From Mycobacterium kyogaense (GTDB lineage Bacteria > Actinomycetota > Actinomycetes > Mycobacteriales > Mycobacteriaceae), in the NCBI RefSeq assembly GCF_003254575.1, contig NZ_QJUA01000026.1, positions 18,072 through 82,071 on the forward strand: a stretch of DNA of 64,000 nt, given 5' to 3'. The notes beneath the pieces are model-generated. The model made no database searches. It worked only from the letters and a program-made list of their open reading frames with translations, and was not told where the DNA came from. A program made the translations under genes and the position numbers. This document shows, piece by piece, positions 10,045 to 17,271 of this stretch; position 1 is the stretch's first letter, and every line of letters starts with the position of its first letter.

Positions 10045-10139
10045 TGGCGGAGGCGGACGGGAATCGAACCCGCCAGCGACAGGAACTGCCGCTCAGCGAT
10101 TTTGAAGATCGGGCCGGTCACCAGACCGGATACGCCTCC
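10045..10139 (-). tRNA. selC: tRNA-Sec (anticodon TCA)
   Basis: The minus strand reads a 95-nt tRNA with an encoded CCA (10047-10045) and discriminator G. The acceptor is GGAGGCG/CGCCTCC. The D arm has six pairs with a four-base loop (CCGGTC-TGGT-GACCGG), typical of tRNA-Sec. The anticodon loop CTTCAAA carries TCA. The long variable arm AGCGGCAG-TTC-CTGTCGCT has eight pairs, and the T arm has a GTTCGATTC core. The length equals that of E. coli selC. Confidence 0.95.
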
Positions 10140-10170
10140 CTGAGCCACCTGTCCATCATGGCAGGGCAGC

Positions 10171-11169
10171 ATGGAAGCCATGACGCACCGGCTCACGCAG
10201 TACGCCCACGGCGGCGGATGTGCCTGCAAGATCCCCCCTGGCGAGCTGGAAGAGGTGGTCCGCGGTCTCCAGCACGCCACGCCGGTGAACCCGGTCGGTG
10301 AGCTGCTCGTCGGGCTCGACGACGGCGACGACGCGGCCGCGGTGCGTATCGAGGGCGGCACCGCGCTGATCGCGACGACGGACTTCTTCACCCCCGTCGT
10401 CGACGACCCCTACGACTGGGGTCGGATCGCGGCGACGAACGCTCTGTCGGACGTGTACGCGATGGGCGGCCGGCCGGTGGTGGCGGTCAACCTGCTGGGC
10501 TGGCCGCGTGACGTGCTGCCGTTCGAGCTCGCCGCCGAGACGCTGCGCGGCGGCATGGACGTGTGCGTCCAGGCGGGCTGCCATCTGGCCGGCGGGCACA
10601 GCGTCGACGATCCCGAACCGAAGTACGGTCTGGCGGTCACGGGCATCGCCGATCCGGACCGGTTGCTGCGCAACGACGCCGGGGTCGCCGGCGTTCCGCT
10701 GTCGCTGACGAAGCCGCTGGGCATCGGGGTGCTCAACAGCCGGCACAAGAACACCGGCGAGCGCTTCGAGCACGCGATCGAGGCGATGACGACGCTGAAC
10801 GCCGAGGCATCGCAGGCGGCCTTGGATGCCGGGGTGCGCTGCGCCACCGATGTGACGGGCTTCGGGTTGCTCGGGCACCTGCACAAGCTGGCGCGGGCCA
10901 GTGGGGTTACGGCGGTGCTCGACGCAGCGGCGGTGCCGTATCTCGATGGCGCACGGAAGGCGTTGCGGGATGGGTATGTCAGCGGCGGCACGCGACGCAA
11001 CCTGGACTGGGTTCGTCCGCACATCGAGCTCTCGGTCGGCGAGGACGAAGCGCTGCTGCTGGCCGATGCGCAGACCTCGGGCGGCCTCCTGATCGCCGGC
11101 GAGATCCCGGGCGCCCCGGTCATCGGAGAGCTGGTCCCCCGCACCGACCACACGATCATCGTGCGGTAG
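10171..11169 (+). CDS. selD: Selenophosphate synthase SelD (cysteine form)
   Basis: This 332-aa AIR-synthase-fold enzyme makes selenophosphate from selenide and ATP. The active-site motif near the N-terminus is AHGGGCACK (Cys17, Lys20), so this copy uses Cys rather than Sec. Further family blocks are DDAAAVR, TTDFFTPVVDDPYDWGRIAATNALSDVYAMGG and GHSVDDPEPKYGL. ATG 10171 and ATG 10180 are both possible; only the first numbers Cys as 17. It is divergent from the tRNA-Sec gene with only 31 nt between them and supplies the selenium donor for SelA. Confidence 0.95.
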   Translation: MEAMTHRLTQYAHGGGCACKIPPGELEEVVRGLQHATPVNPVGELLVGLDDGDDAAAVRIEGGTALIATTDFFTPVVDDPYDWGRIAATNALSDVYAMGGRPVVAVNLLGWPRDVLPFELAAETLRGGMDVCVQAGCHLAGGHSVDDPEPKYGLAVTGIADPDRLLRNDAGVAGVPLSLTKPLGIGVLNSRHKNTGERFEHAIEAMTTLNAEASQAALDAGVRCATDVTGFGLLGHLHKLARASGVTAVLDAAAVPYLDGARKALRDGYVSGGTRRNLDWVRPHIELSVGEDEALLLADAQTSGGLLIAGEIPGAPVIGELVPRTDHTIIVR

Positions 11170-11178
11170 CCCCCGTTC

Positions 11179-11240
11179 GGCGAGCGCGCGTGTCTGTACA
11201 TCCCCACGCGGCGTGTCGCGTGCCTCTGCGCGCGCTCGCC
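11179..11240. repeat. 12-bp perfect inverted repeat after selD
   Basis: GGCGAGCGCGCG (11179-11190) and its exact complement CGCGCGCTCGCC (11229-11240) flank 38 nt. A third partial copy, CGAGCGCGCG, follows at 11248-11257. It lies between the convergent selD and TetR genes. It could act as a bidirectional terminator, although no T-run is seen, or be a dispersed intergenic palindrome of the kind known in mycobacterial genomes. Confidence 0.6.
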
Positions 11241-11257
11241 GGCCACCGAGCGCGCGT

Positions 11258-11839
11258 TCACTGCGCACTGACCCCCAGCGCGTGCAGCACTGAGTCCACC
11301 ACCCGCTCGAGGAACTCCGGACCAGTCTTCAGCCGGCGCCCGCAGATCCGCCAGAACACCGGCGCGGCAACCAGATCCAACACGTACTCGCTGTCGACAT
11401 CCGGGGAGACCTCACCGCGCGCAATTGCCGCGTCGATCACGGCCTGCCCGTAGCCTCGGCGGGCGGTTCCGACGCGACGAGTCAGAGCGTCCGCGAGCTC
11501 AGGGTTACGCATCGCTTCGGCGAGCAGGTCGGGCAGGATGCGGGACATCCGGACGTCGCTCAGCCACGCATCGACACCGGCGACGAGCGCGGTGACGTCG
11601 GCGACCAAATCATCCGATGGCACGGTCGCGGCCGCCGGAACGCTGAGCACAGCCACGACGTCGAGCACCATCTCCTGCTTCGACGGCCACCGCCGGTACA
11701 GGGCGGCCTTGCCGGCTCGGGCTCGGCGGGCCACCCCGTCCATCGAGAGCCGGCCGAAGCCCACGTCAGCGAGTTCGTCCAGCACTGCCTCGACGATCCC
11801 GTCTGTCACCTGAGCTCGCAGGTTCGCTTTCGCCGTCAC
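11258..11839 (-). CDS. TetR-family regulator
   Basis: This regulator of about 193 aa begins VTAKANLRAQVTDGIV. The N-terminal helix-turn-helix runs over GFGRLSMDGVARRARAGKAALYRRWPSKQEM, followed by a helical ligand domain ending with a TetR_C-like segment. The GTG start at 11839 is chosen because a near-perfect palindrome and a TATAGT -10 box lie directly upstream. With the -10 only about nine bases from the GTG, the message may be leaderless. It is divergent from the SnoaL-like/NmrA pair, its probable targets besides itself. The ligand is unknown. Confidence 0.85.
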   Translation of the reverse strand: MTAKANLRAQVTDGIVEAVLDELADVGFGRLSMDGVARRARAGKAALYRRWPSKQEMVLDVVAVLSVPAAATVPSDDLVADVTALVAGVDAWLSDVRMSRILPDLLAEAMRNPELADALTRRVGTARRGYGQAVIDAAIARGEVSPDVDSEYVLDLVAAPVFWRICGRRLKTGPEFLERVVDSVLHALGVSAQ

Positions 11840-11854
11840 GCTCGGAATACTATA

Positions 11855-11877
11855 CGAGACGGAACCGTTCCGTTTCG
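11855..11877. promoter_or_regulatory. Probable TetR operator (23-bp palindrome)
   Basis: The core ACGGAAC-C-GTTCCGT (11859-11873) is a perfect 15-bp palindrome, and the outer CGA/TCG arms extend it to 23 bp with one mismatched pair. It sits between the TetR gene at 11839 and the divergent gene at 11906 and abuts the TetR -10 box, as an autoregulatory operator would. Confidence 0.7.
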
Positions 11878-11905
11878 CATGACAATTCGTATGACAAGGA
11901 GCACC

Positions 11906-12358
11906 GTGACCGATGACGACCGCCGCTCGCACACCGACCGGGTGATCGACGACCTACTCGACAGCCTTCGCCGCAATGACATGCGCGCCTTCGCCGACCA
12001 GTGGGCGCCCGACGGTTCGATGGAGTTCCCCTTCGCCGAACCCGGCTATCCAGTGCTGCGCAGTCGTGCCGACGTGGCCGACTACCTGAAGGACTACAGC
12101 GCCATGCTGCGCATCGACACCGTGACCGAGCGACAGCGGCACCACACCCTCGACCCGGAGACGGCGGTTCTGGAGTTCTCGGCCGACGGCATTGTGCTGC
12201 AGTCGAACTCGACCTACCACATGGATTACGTCGCGGTCATCACCGTCGGCGTCGGTGGCGTGCGGCACTACCGCGACTACTGGAACCCGGTGGCCGCGGC
12301 AGCCGCACTCGGAGACGCCGACGCGCTCGCGTCGGGCATGGGGCGTCGTGATGCCTGA
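11906..12358 (+). CDS. SnoaL-like/NTF2-fold protein
   Basis: This is a protein of about 150 aa with the cone-shaped SnoaL/NTF2 pattern: DDLLDSLRRNDMRAFADQWA at the N-terminus, EFPFAEPGYP in the middle and VGGVRHYRDYWNPVA near the end. Members are small isomerases, hydrolases or orphan binding proteins, so the role is not predictable. The GTG at 11906 has AAGGAG four bases upstream; ATGs at 11879 and 11891 are alternatives. It overlaps the next oxidoreductase gene by 8 nt and is divergent from the TetR gene, whose palindrome probably controls it. Confidence 0.75.
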   Translation: MTDDDRRSHTDRVIDDLLDSLRRNDMRAFADQWAPDGSMEFPFAEPGYPVLRSRADVADYLKDYSAMLRIDTVTERQRHHTLDPETAVLEFSADGIVLQSNSTYHMDYVAVITVGVGGVRHYRDYWNPVAAAAALGDADALASGMGRRDA

Positions 12359-13190
12359 TCCGATTCTCGTCACCGGGGCGACCGGCAACACCGGGACCGC
12401 CGTCGTCGCCGGCCTGCGGTCCCGCGGCAGCCACGTCCGCCCGGCAAGCCGGCGGCCCGACCCGGCCGACCCGGACGCCCTCGAGTTCGACTGGGCCGAC
12501 GCCACGACGTTCGCCGCGGCGCTTCGGGGCGTGACGGCGATGTATCTGGTCGCCCCGGCCGGTGACGCCGATCCGGTGTCGATGGTCGGCCCGTTCCTCG
12601 ATCTGGCCGCAGACCAGGGCGTGCGTCGGGTCGTGCTGTTGAGTTCGTCGGCGATCGAGCGCGGAGAGCCCGGGCTGGGCGAGATCCACGACGTCATCGC
12701 TGGCAAGTTTCCCGAGGCCACTGTCCTGCGCCCCTCGTGGTTCATGCAGAACTTCGTGGGCGACCACCCACTGGCCCACAGCATTCGGGGGTCACGGGAA
12801 ATCGTCACGGCGACCGGCGTAGGCCGTCTGGGTTTCATCGACGCCAACGACATCGCCGCGACCGCCGTCGAAGCTCTCATCGCACCTGAGCCCCTCGGCA
12901 AGGAATTGGTGTTGACCGGCCCCGAATCGCTGTCCTACGCCGACGCCGCGGCGATCCTGTCGGAAGTGCTCGGACACCACATCGGCCACGTCGACGTGTC
13001 CCCCGCCGAGCGAGCCTCACAGTTCACCGAGGCCGGACTCTCGGAGGAGTTCGCGGGCGTGCTCGCTGCACTCGATGAACGCATCAGCGCCGGCGAGCAG
13101 GACTTCGTGACGACGACCGTGCGGGACATCACCGGCCGCCCGCCGACGTCGTTGCGCGACTTCCTACACCAAGTCCATCTCCGCCGGTGA
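12351..13190 (+). CDS. NmrA-like NAD(P)-binding oxidoreductase
   Basis: This 279-aa atypical short-chain dehydrogenase starts MPDPILVTGATGNTGTAVV, a TGxxGxxG dinucleotide-binding loop at residues 8-15. RPSWFMQNF and the substrate-side region follow, as in NmrA/QOR2-type proteins. There is no clear YxxxK catalytic pair, which is usual for the NmrA branch. The ATG at 12351 overlaps the SnoaL-like gene by 8 nt. The 3' end overlaps the convergent gene at 13164 by 27 nt. It is likely regulated by the adjacent TetR. The substrate is unknown. Confidence 0.85.
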   Translation: MPDPILVTGATGNTGTAVVAGLRSRGSHVRPASRRPDPADPDALEFDWADATTFAAALRGVTAMYLVAPAGDADPVSMVGPFLDLAADQGVRRVVLLSSSAIERGEPGLGEIHDVIAGKFPEATVLRPSWFMQNFVGDHPLAHSIRGSREIVTATGVGRLGFIDANDIAATAVEALIAPEPLGKELVLTGPESLSYADAAAILSEVLGHHIGHVDVSPAERASQFTEAGLSEEFAGVLAALDERISAGEQDFVTTTVRDITGRPPTSLRDFLHQVHLRR

Positions 13191-13799
13191 CGCCCCACCG
13201 ATGGCCTGCGAGATGAAGCTGCGCGTCGTCAGCGGACCGCCGAACTGCTGCAGCAGCCCGCCGGCATCGTTGCGGCCCAGATCGATCGGCTCGAACCCGA
13301 ACCGTTGGATCAGCGACGCGACCTCGGCGTTGGCCGCGGAGTCGTTGCCGGAGAGGAACAGCACCCGTCGCCCGCCGCGGCCGTCCTCGGGCTCGCGGGC
13401 GAGCACCTTGGCCCAGGTGTGCCCGAAGGCTTTCACCACACGGGCGCCGGTCGCCCACTCCTCCACCAGATCCGACGACGCCCGCCCACCGAGATCTGCC
13501 GGCGAAAAGTTGACGTAGTCAATGGCATTCGTCGCATCGACGATGATCCGCCCGGACCAGTCCGGCACCTGAGCGACGAGCTCCTGCACCGCATCGAACG
13601 GCACGGCCAGCACGACCACGTCGGCGCCGAGCGCGTCGGAGATCTCGGACGGCGTGATGTGGGGCCCGAGACGCTGCGCCAGCGGTGCGACGGTGTCCGG
13701 ACCGCGGGAGGCGGCGACGGCGACGTCGATTCCGGTGCGGGCGAAGTGCCCGGCCACCGCGGAGCCGATGTTGCCCGAACCGACGATCGCGTAGCCCAT
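13164..13799 (-). CDS. NADPH-dependent F420 reductase-like oxidoreductase
   Basis: This 211-aa protein begins MGYAIVGSGNIGSAVAGHFA, a Rossmann GxGxxG loop. VVLAVPFDAVQEL, a VDATNAI block and VVKAFGH follow, the typical order of F420H2:NADP oxidoreductase-like (NADP_F420) proteins. The ATG at 13799 has GAGAGGA at good spacing; an upstream in-frame GTG at 13826 would add nine residues and begin MLQNSRED. It is divergent from a TetR gene, which probably regulates it. Whether F420 is really the cofactor cannot be told from the sequence. Confidence 0.8.
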   Translation of the reverse strand: MGYAIVGSGNIGSAVAGHFARTGIDVAVAASRGPDTVAPLAQRLGPHITPSEISDALGADVVVLAVPFDAVQELVAQVPDWSGRIIVDATNAIDYVNFSPADLGGRASSDLVEEWATGARVVKAFGHTWAKVLAREPEDGRGGRRVLFLSGNDSAANAEVASLIQRFGFEPIDLGRNDAGGLLQQFGGPLTTRSFISQAIGGASPAEMDLV

Positions 13800-13814
13800 G
13801 GCGTCCTCTCGAGA

Positions 13815-13855
13815 GTTTTGTAGCACTCATTAAAGAAACGACGCTAGCAGAGTGC
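13815..13855. promoter_or_regulatory. Candidate operator region between reductase and TetR
   Basis: An inverted pair GCACTC (13823-13828) / GAGTGC (13850-13855) spans the short divergent promoter region. The left arm lies inside GTTTTGTAGCACTCAT (13815-13830), which recurs with one change at 14773-14788 upstream of the SnoaL-like gene on the other side of the same TetR gene. This would fit a TetR regulator acting on both flanking genes. Confidence 0.45.
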
Positions 13856-13880
13856 GCAACTCGGTGCATAGGATCGACCG

Positions 13881-14435
13881 ATGGGCCGGCCGCCGAAGTT
13901 CGATCGCGCAGACGCGCTGCAGGCAGCCATGCATCTGTTCTGGGACAGGGGCTTTGACCGCACCTCGATCAACGATCTGACTGCGGCGATGGGTATCAGC
14001 CCGCCCAGCCTGTATGCGACGTTCGGCGACAAGCAAGCGCTGTTCGACGCCGCGGTGGAGTTGTACGAACGCTCCGCGGTGGTGCCGCCGGCACTGGAGG
14101 AGCCCACCGCGCACGCGGTCTTCACGTCGATGCTCGACCGGGCCGTCGAGCTGTACACCCGGCCGGCGCACCCGCCGGGCTGCTTCGTCATCTCCGACCC
14201 GACGCTGCGTGCCCGCCGGGATTCGGGACGCGATGCGATCACTCGGCGCCTACGCCGTGCGCAGCGGGCCGGCGACCTGCAGGCGGAGGCCGATGTCGCC
14301 GCGCTGACCGACTACGTCGACCTGGTCCTACGCGGGTTGTCAGCTCTTGCCCGCGACGGTGCGACCCGGCGGCAGCTGCGCGCGGCGGCAGACATCGCAC
14401 TCAGGGCGTGGCCGGTTCCTGCGTCACCACGGTGA
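13881..14435 (+). CDS. TetR-family regulator
   Basis: This 184-aa regulator has the HTH in FDRTSINDLTAAMGISPPSLYATFGDKQALF (residues about 25-55), the pattern of the TetR branch that guards small stress/oxidoreductase genes. The C-terminal part (HPPGCFVISDPTLR) resembles the TetR_C_16-type core with a cysteine. It is divergent from the F420-reductase-like gene. The 3' end overlaps the convergent SnoaL-like gene by 35 nt. A shared 16-nt element upstream of both neighbours suggests they are its targets. The ligand is unknown. Confidence 0.85.
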   Translation: MGRPPKFDRADALQAAMHLFWDRGFDRTSINDLTAAMGISPPSLYATFGDKQALFDAAVELYERSAVVPPALEEPTAHAVFTSMLDRAVELYTRPAHPPGCFVISDPTLRARRDSGRDAITRRLRRAQRAGDLQAEADVAALTDYVDLVLRGLSALARDGATRRQLRAAADIALRAWPVPASPR

Positions 14436-14784
14436 ACAGCTGCGCGATCATGCCGTTCTCGATGAGCGCCACGTCGAACCCGGCGATCAGCACATCGGCG
14501 GTGCCCGGCGCGCACACCTCGAAGTTCAGGTAGCCCATGTTCGCGACCTGGTGCACCGGGCCGGCCTGCGTGAACTCGAGGCCGGCCAGCGGCCCGTCGA
14601 GGAGCGCCTGCGCCTTCTCGTGCAATCGGTCCTGACCGACCACGGTCTCCTCTGCGTCCGACCATCGCACGTCCGACGCGTAGTTGCGGCGGACCACCTC
14701 GAGCCGGGCCTCCGCATCACGCTCGTTGAACACCGCGAGCAGGTTCTCTTCCATCAACCGCACGATGTCGTCGTTTTGTAGCAC
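14401..14784 (-). CDS. SnoaL-like domain protein
   Basis: This 127-aa protein carries an NTF2/SnoaL pattern: ENLLAVFNERDAEARLEVVRRNYASDVRW, then GQDRLHEKAQALLDG, and a C-terminal strand pair with GFDVALIENGMIAQLFTVV. The GTG at 14784 is used because no ATG occurs near the domain start; the transcript may be leaderless. The first codons GTGCTACAAAAC coincide with the element shared with 13815-13830. It probably acts with the neighbouring oxidoreductases under the TetR at 13881. The function is unknown. Confidence 0.72.
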   Translation of the reverse strand: MLQNDDIVRLMEENLLAVFNERDAEARLEVVRRNYASDVRWSDAEETVVGQDRLHEKAQALLDGPLAGLEFTQAGPVHQVANMGYLNFEVCAPGTADVLIAGFDVALIENGMIAQLFTVVTQEPATP

Positions 14785-14788
14785 CCAT
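14773..14788. promoter_or_regulatory. Second copy of GTTTTGTAGCAC element
   Basis: GTTTTGTAGCACCCAT matches the element at 13815-13830 in 15 of 16 positions. Both lie at the 5' end of minus-strand genes flanking the TetR gene at 13881, and both encode a potential GTG-CTA-CAA-AAC (MLQN) start. Confidence 0.4.
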
Positions 14789-14832
14789 GCAAGTTACCAC
14801 CAGGCGCGACGGGGTTGCCTAGGATCACCGGA

Positions 14833-15723
14833 ATGCTCGATCTCGCCGTCCCGATACTCAACGCCCCGATGGGCGGCGTGGCCGGCGGCGCGCTGGCCGC
14901 AGCCGTCACCCGCGCCGGCGGGCTCGGCATGATCGGGATGGGAAGCAGCGCAACGGTATCCACCCTTCACAGAGAGTTACCCCATGTCCGCGCAGCCCGA
15001 TTCGGGATCGGCCTGATCGGCTGGCGGGTACGCGACGATCCTGGCCTGCTCGACGCCGCCCTCGATGCGCGCCCCGCGCTGCTGTCGGTCAGCTTCGGAG
15101 ACGACTACGCCTGGGTCGCAGCCGCCCACGACGCCGGCGTGCTGGCGGCCACCCAAGTCGCCGACGTCGAACAAGCGACACAGGCAGCAGACGCCGGCGT
15201 CGACGTGCTGGTCGCCCGCGGAGCCGAGGGCGGCGGCCACGGCCGACCCCGCATGCCGCTGCACACCCTGCTGGGCCAGATCATCGCCCACGTGGACAGA
15301 CCGGTACTCGCCGCAGGCGGCATCGCCTCGGCTCACGCGCTGAACGACGTGCTCGCCGCGGGCGCCGCCGGAGCGTGGATCGGCACCGCGTTCGCGGTGT
15401 GCGGGGAGTCGCTCCTCGACGATGCGGCGCGCGCACGGCTGATCGCGGCCCAAGCCACCGACACGATCCTGACCCGCGCGTTCGACAGAGCCTTCGGCTA
15501 CGCGTGGCCGAACGACACGCCAGAACGCGTGCTGCGCAACAGCTTCACCGACCGATACGACACCCGCGAGGACGAGATAGACGCCGCGGCGCGAGACGCG
15601 CTGCGAAAGGCGACCGAAGACGACGACTACCGCATCGCACCCATCAACGCCGGCGAGGGCGTCGGCGACGTCACAGGTGTCGACGACGCAGAAGCAGTCA
15701 TCAGAAGACTCACCAACACCTAA
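14833..15723 (+). CDS. Nitronate monooxygenase (2-nitropropane dioxygenase-like)
   Basis: This FMN TIM-barrel enzyme of 296 aa oxidises nitronates. Features are the N-terminal APMGGVAGGALAAAVTRAGGLGMIG (residues about 10-34), DVLVARGAEGGGHGR with the family's catalytic-region His, and the phosphate-binding VLAAGGIASAHALNDVLAAGAAGAWIGTAF. ATG 14833 is preferred over a TTG at 14815. The stop overlaps that of the convergent hydrolase by two bases or so. It is common in mycobacteria in several copies; the physiological substrate is unknown. Confidence 0.88.
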   Translation: MLDLAVPILNAPMGGVAGGALAAAVTRAGGLGMIGMGSSATVSTLHRELPHVRAARFGIGLIGWRVRDDPGLLDAALDARPALLSVSFGDDYAWVAAAHDAGVLAATQVADVEQATQAADAGVDVLVARGAEGGGHGRPRMPLHTLLGQIIAHVDRPVLAAGGIASAHALNDVLAAGAAGAWIGTAFAVCGESLLDDAARARLIAAQATDTILTRAFDRAFGYAWPNDTPERVLRNSFTDRYDTREDEIDAAARDALRKATEDDDYRIAPINAGEGVGDVTGVDDAEAVIRRLTNT

Positions 15724-16466
15724 TCCAGCGTCGCCCAAAAGGAATTCAACGCTTCGGCGCCGCGGTGCGGGTCCTGCACCATCCACCAGTGCCCCAACCC
15801 CTCGAGCACAGCGATGTGTGCGCCTGCCCGCTCGGAGGCCCGGCGCCGGTTGTCGTGAGCGCCGATGAAGGCGTCGTCGGTCGCCAGCAGTGACAGGCCC
15901 GGCCGTGCGGCGAGGCTCGGCAACTCCCGGCCCGCCTCCGCCATCGCGGGTTGCGCGGCAGACCGGTAGAGCGCCAAGATCGCCCGGCCCATGTCGGCGT
16001 TCTGGTGTTCGGCGATCTGCGCGGCGATGTCGGCCGGAATGCCGAGCGACACCATCAGATCCGTGCGCGCGGTCAGGTCGCCGCCGAGCATCGCGTCGAG
16101 CGACTCTTCACCCGCTCCCGGTGTCTGCCACACCTGCGCCATGTCGTGCCACACGTACTCCGGGTCGAACAGCCCGACGACGTCGCTGACCCAGCTGCGG
16201 ACGAGCTCGGGCCGGTGCATCACCGCGTTGATGACATGCCCGCCGCCCCAGTCATGGCCCACGAGGTCGATCGGCCCCTCGATCGCCGACAATTCGGCTT
16301 CCAACCAGTCCCGGTACTCCAGGAATGTCGCACCGAACCCGTCGGGCAGCGGTGCTCCGAAGCCCGGCGGCGAGAGAAGTACCACGTCGTCGCGGCCGAG
16401 GACCGCGAGCAGCGGGCCCCAGATCGCCGTGGTCTCGGGATTGCCGTGTACGAAGACCGCCGTCAT
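15720..16466 (-). CDS. Alpha/beta-fold hydrolase
   Basis: This 248-aa protein begins MTAVFVHGNPETTAIWGPLL, with an HGNPET oxyanion-region motif like haloalkane dehalogenases and epoxide hydrolases. The nucleophile elbow is VGHDWGGGH, where Asp replaces Ser, so the nucleophile is an aspartate as in those two families. The last His is probably in GLGHWWMVQDP near the C-terminus. ATG 16466 is chosen because upstream sequence in frame is not conserved-looking and enters the divergent gene's promoter. The substrate, epoxide or haloalkane, cannot be decided. Confidence 0.85.
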   Translation of the reverse strand: MTAVFVHGNPETTAIWGPLLAVLGRDDVVLLSPPGFGAPLPDGFGATFLEYRDWLEAELSAIEGPIDLVGHDWGGGHVINAVMHRPELVRSWVSDVVGLFDPEYVWHDMAQVWQTPGAGEESLDAMLGGDLTARTDLMVSLGIPADIAAQIAEHQNADMGRAILALYRSAAQPAMAEAGRELPSLAARPGLSLLATDDAFIGAHDNRRRASERAGAHIAVLEGLGHWWMVQDPHRGAEALNSFWATLD

Positions 16467-16527
16467 GGACGTCAGACTACGGACTTTCCGGGGGCCGTGG
16501 CCCGCCCTTTGGTGCCACAGTGGAGAC

Positions 16528-17271
16528 ATGTTGATCTCAGTCATAGGCGCATCGGGGATGATCGGGTCGCAGGTCGTGCAGATCCTGACCGCGGCCGGAC
16601 ACGACGTCGTCGGCGCATCACTGCGCACCGGGGCGAACGTGCTCACCGGCGAGGGGGTCGACGATGCGGTGGCCGGCGCCGCGGTGCTCGTGGACGTCAC
16701 GAATTCGCCTCAGCTGGACGATGATACGGCGACTGACTTCTTCACCAAGTCGTCCGCGAACCTCGTCAAGGCTGCGGCGAGTGCAGGCGTCGAACACTAC
16801 GTCGCGCTGTCGATCGTCGGCGCCGACGGCATCACCGACAGCGGCTACATGCGGGCTAAGGTGATCCAGGAGCGCACGATCGCCGAATCGGGGCTGCCGT
16901 ACACAATCGTGCGCGCGACGCAGTTCCACGAGTTCGCCGAGGCCATCGTCGGGTCACTGGCGGTCGGCGAGGAGTTTCACGCCCCCGTGGCCCGCATCCA
17001 GCCCATCGCGTCCGCAGACGTGGCGGCGGTGGTCGCCGACGTGGCGCAGAGCACCCCGGCCGACGGCATCGTCGACGTGGGCGGCCCGGAGAAGATGACG
17101 TTCGCCGATCTGGCGCGCGCGGTGCTCGCCCATCAGGGCAAGGACAACGCCGTCGTCGACGACGCAGCAGCCACCTACTTCGGCGCACGTGTCGACCACG
17201 ACACCCTGGTCACCGGCAACGGCGCCCGACTCGGCACACAACGGTTCACCGACTGGCTGGCCACTCAGTGA
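16528..17271 (+). CDS. NAD(P)-binding NmrA-like oxidoreductase
   Basis: This 247-aa protein starts MLISVIGASGMIGSQVVQIL, an N-terminal GxxGxxG loop. HYVALSIVGAD, YMRAKVIQERTI (YxxxK-like) and a TIVRATQFHEF segment are typical of the NmrA/uronate-epimerase-like atypical SDR group. The ATG at 16528 has GGAG five bases upstream. Its last codons overlap the GTG of the next dehydrogenase gene (GTGA), so they form a two-gene operon. It is divergent from the alpha/beta hydrolase across about 60 nt. The substrate is unknown. Confidence 0.87.
   Translation: MLISVIGASGMIGSQVVQILTAAGHDVVGASLRTGANVLTGEGVDDAVAGAAVLVDVTNSPQLDDDTATDFFTKSSANLVKAAASAGVEHYVALSIVGADGITDSGYMRAKVIQERTIAESGLPYTIVRATQFHEFAEAIVGSLAVGEEFHAPVARIQPIASADVAAVVADVAQSTPADGIVDVGGPEKMTFADLARAVLAHQGKDNAVVDDAAATYFGARVDHDTLVTGNGARLGTQRFTDWLATQ

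Noticed and set aside
9080..10105. Long open frame antisense to selA
   Set aside because: The composition is that expected opposite a GC-rich gene; selA is certain on the other strand.
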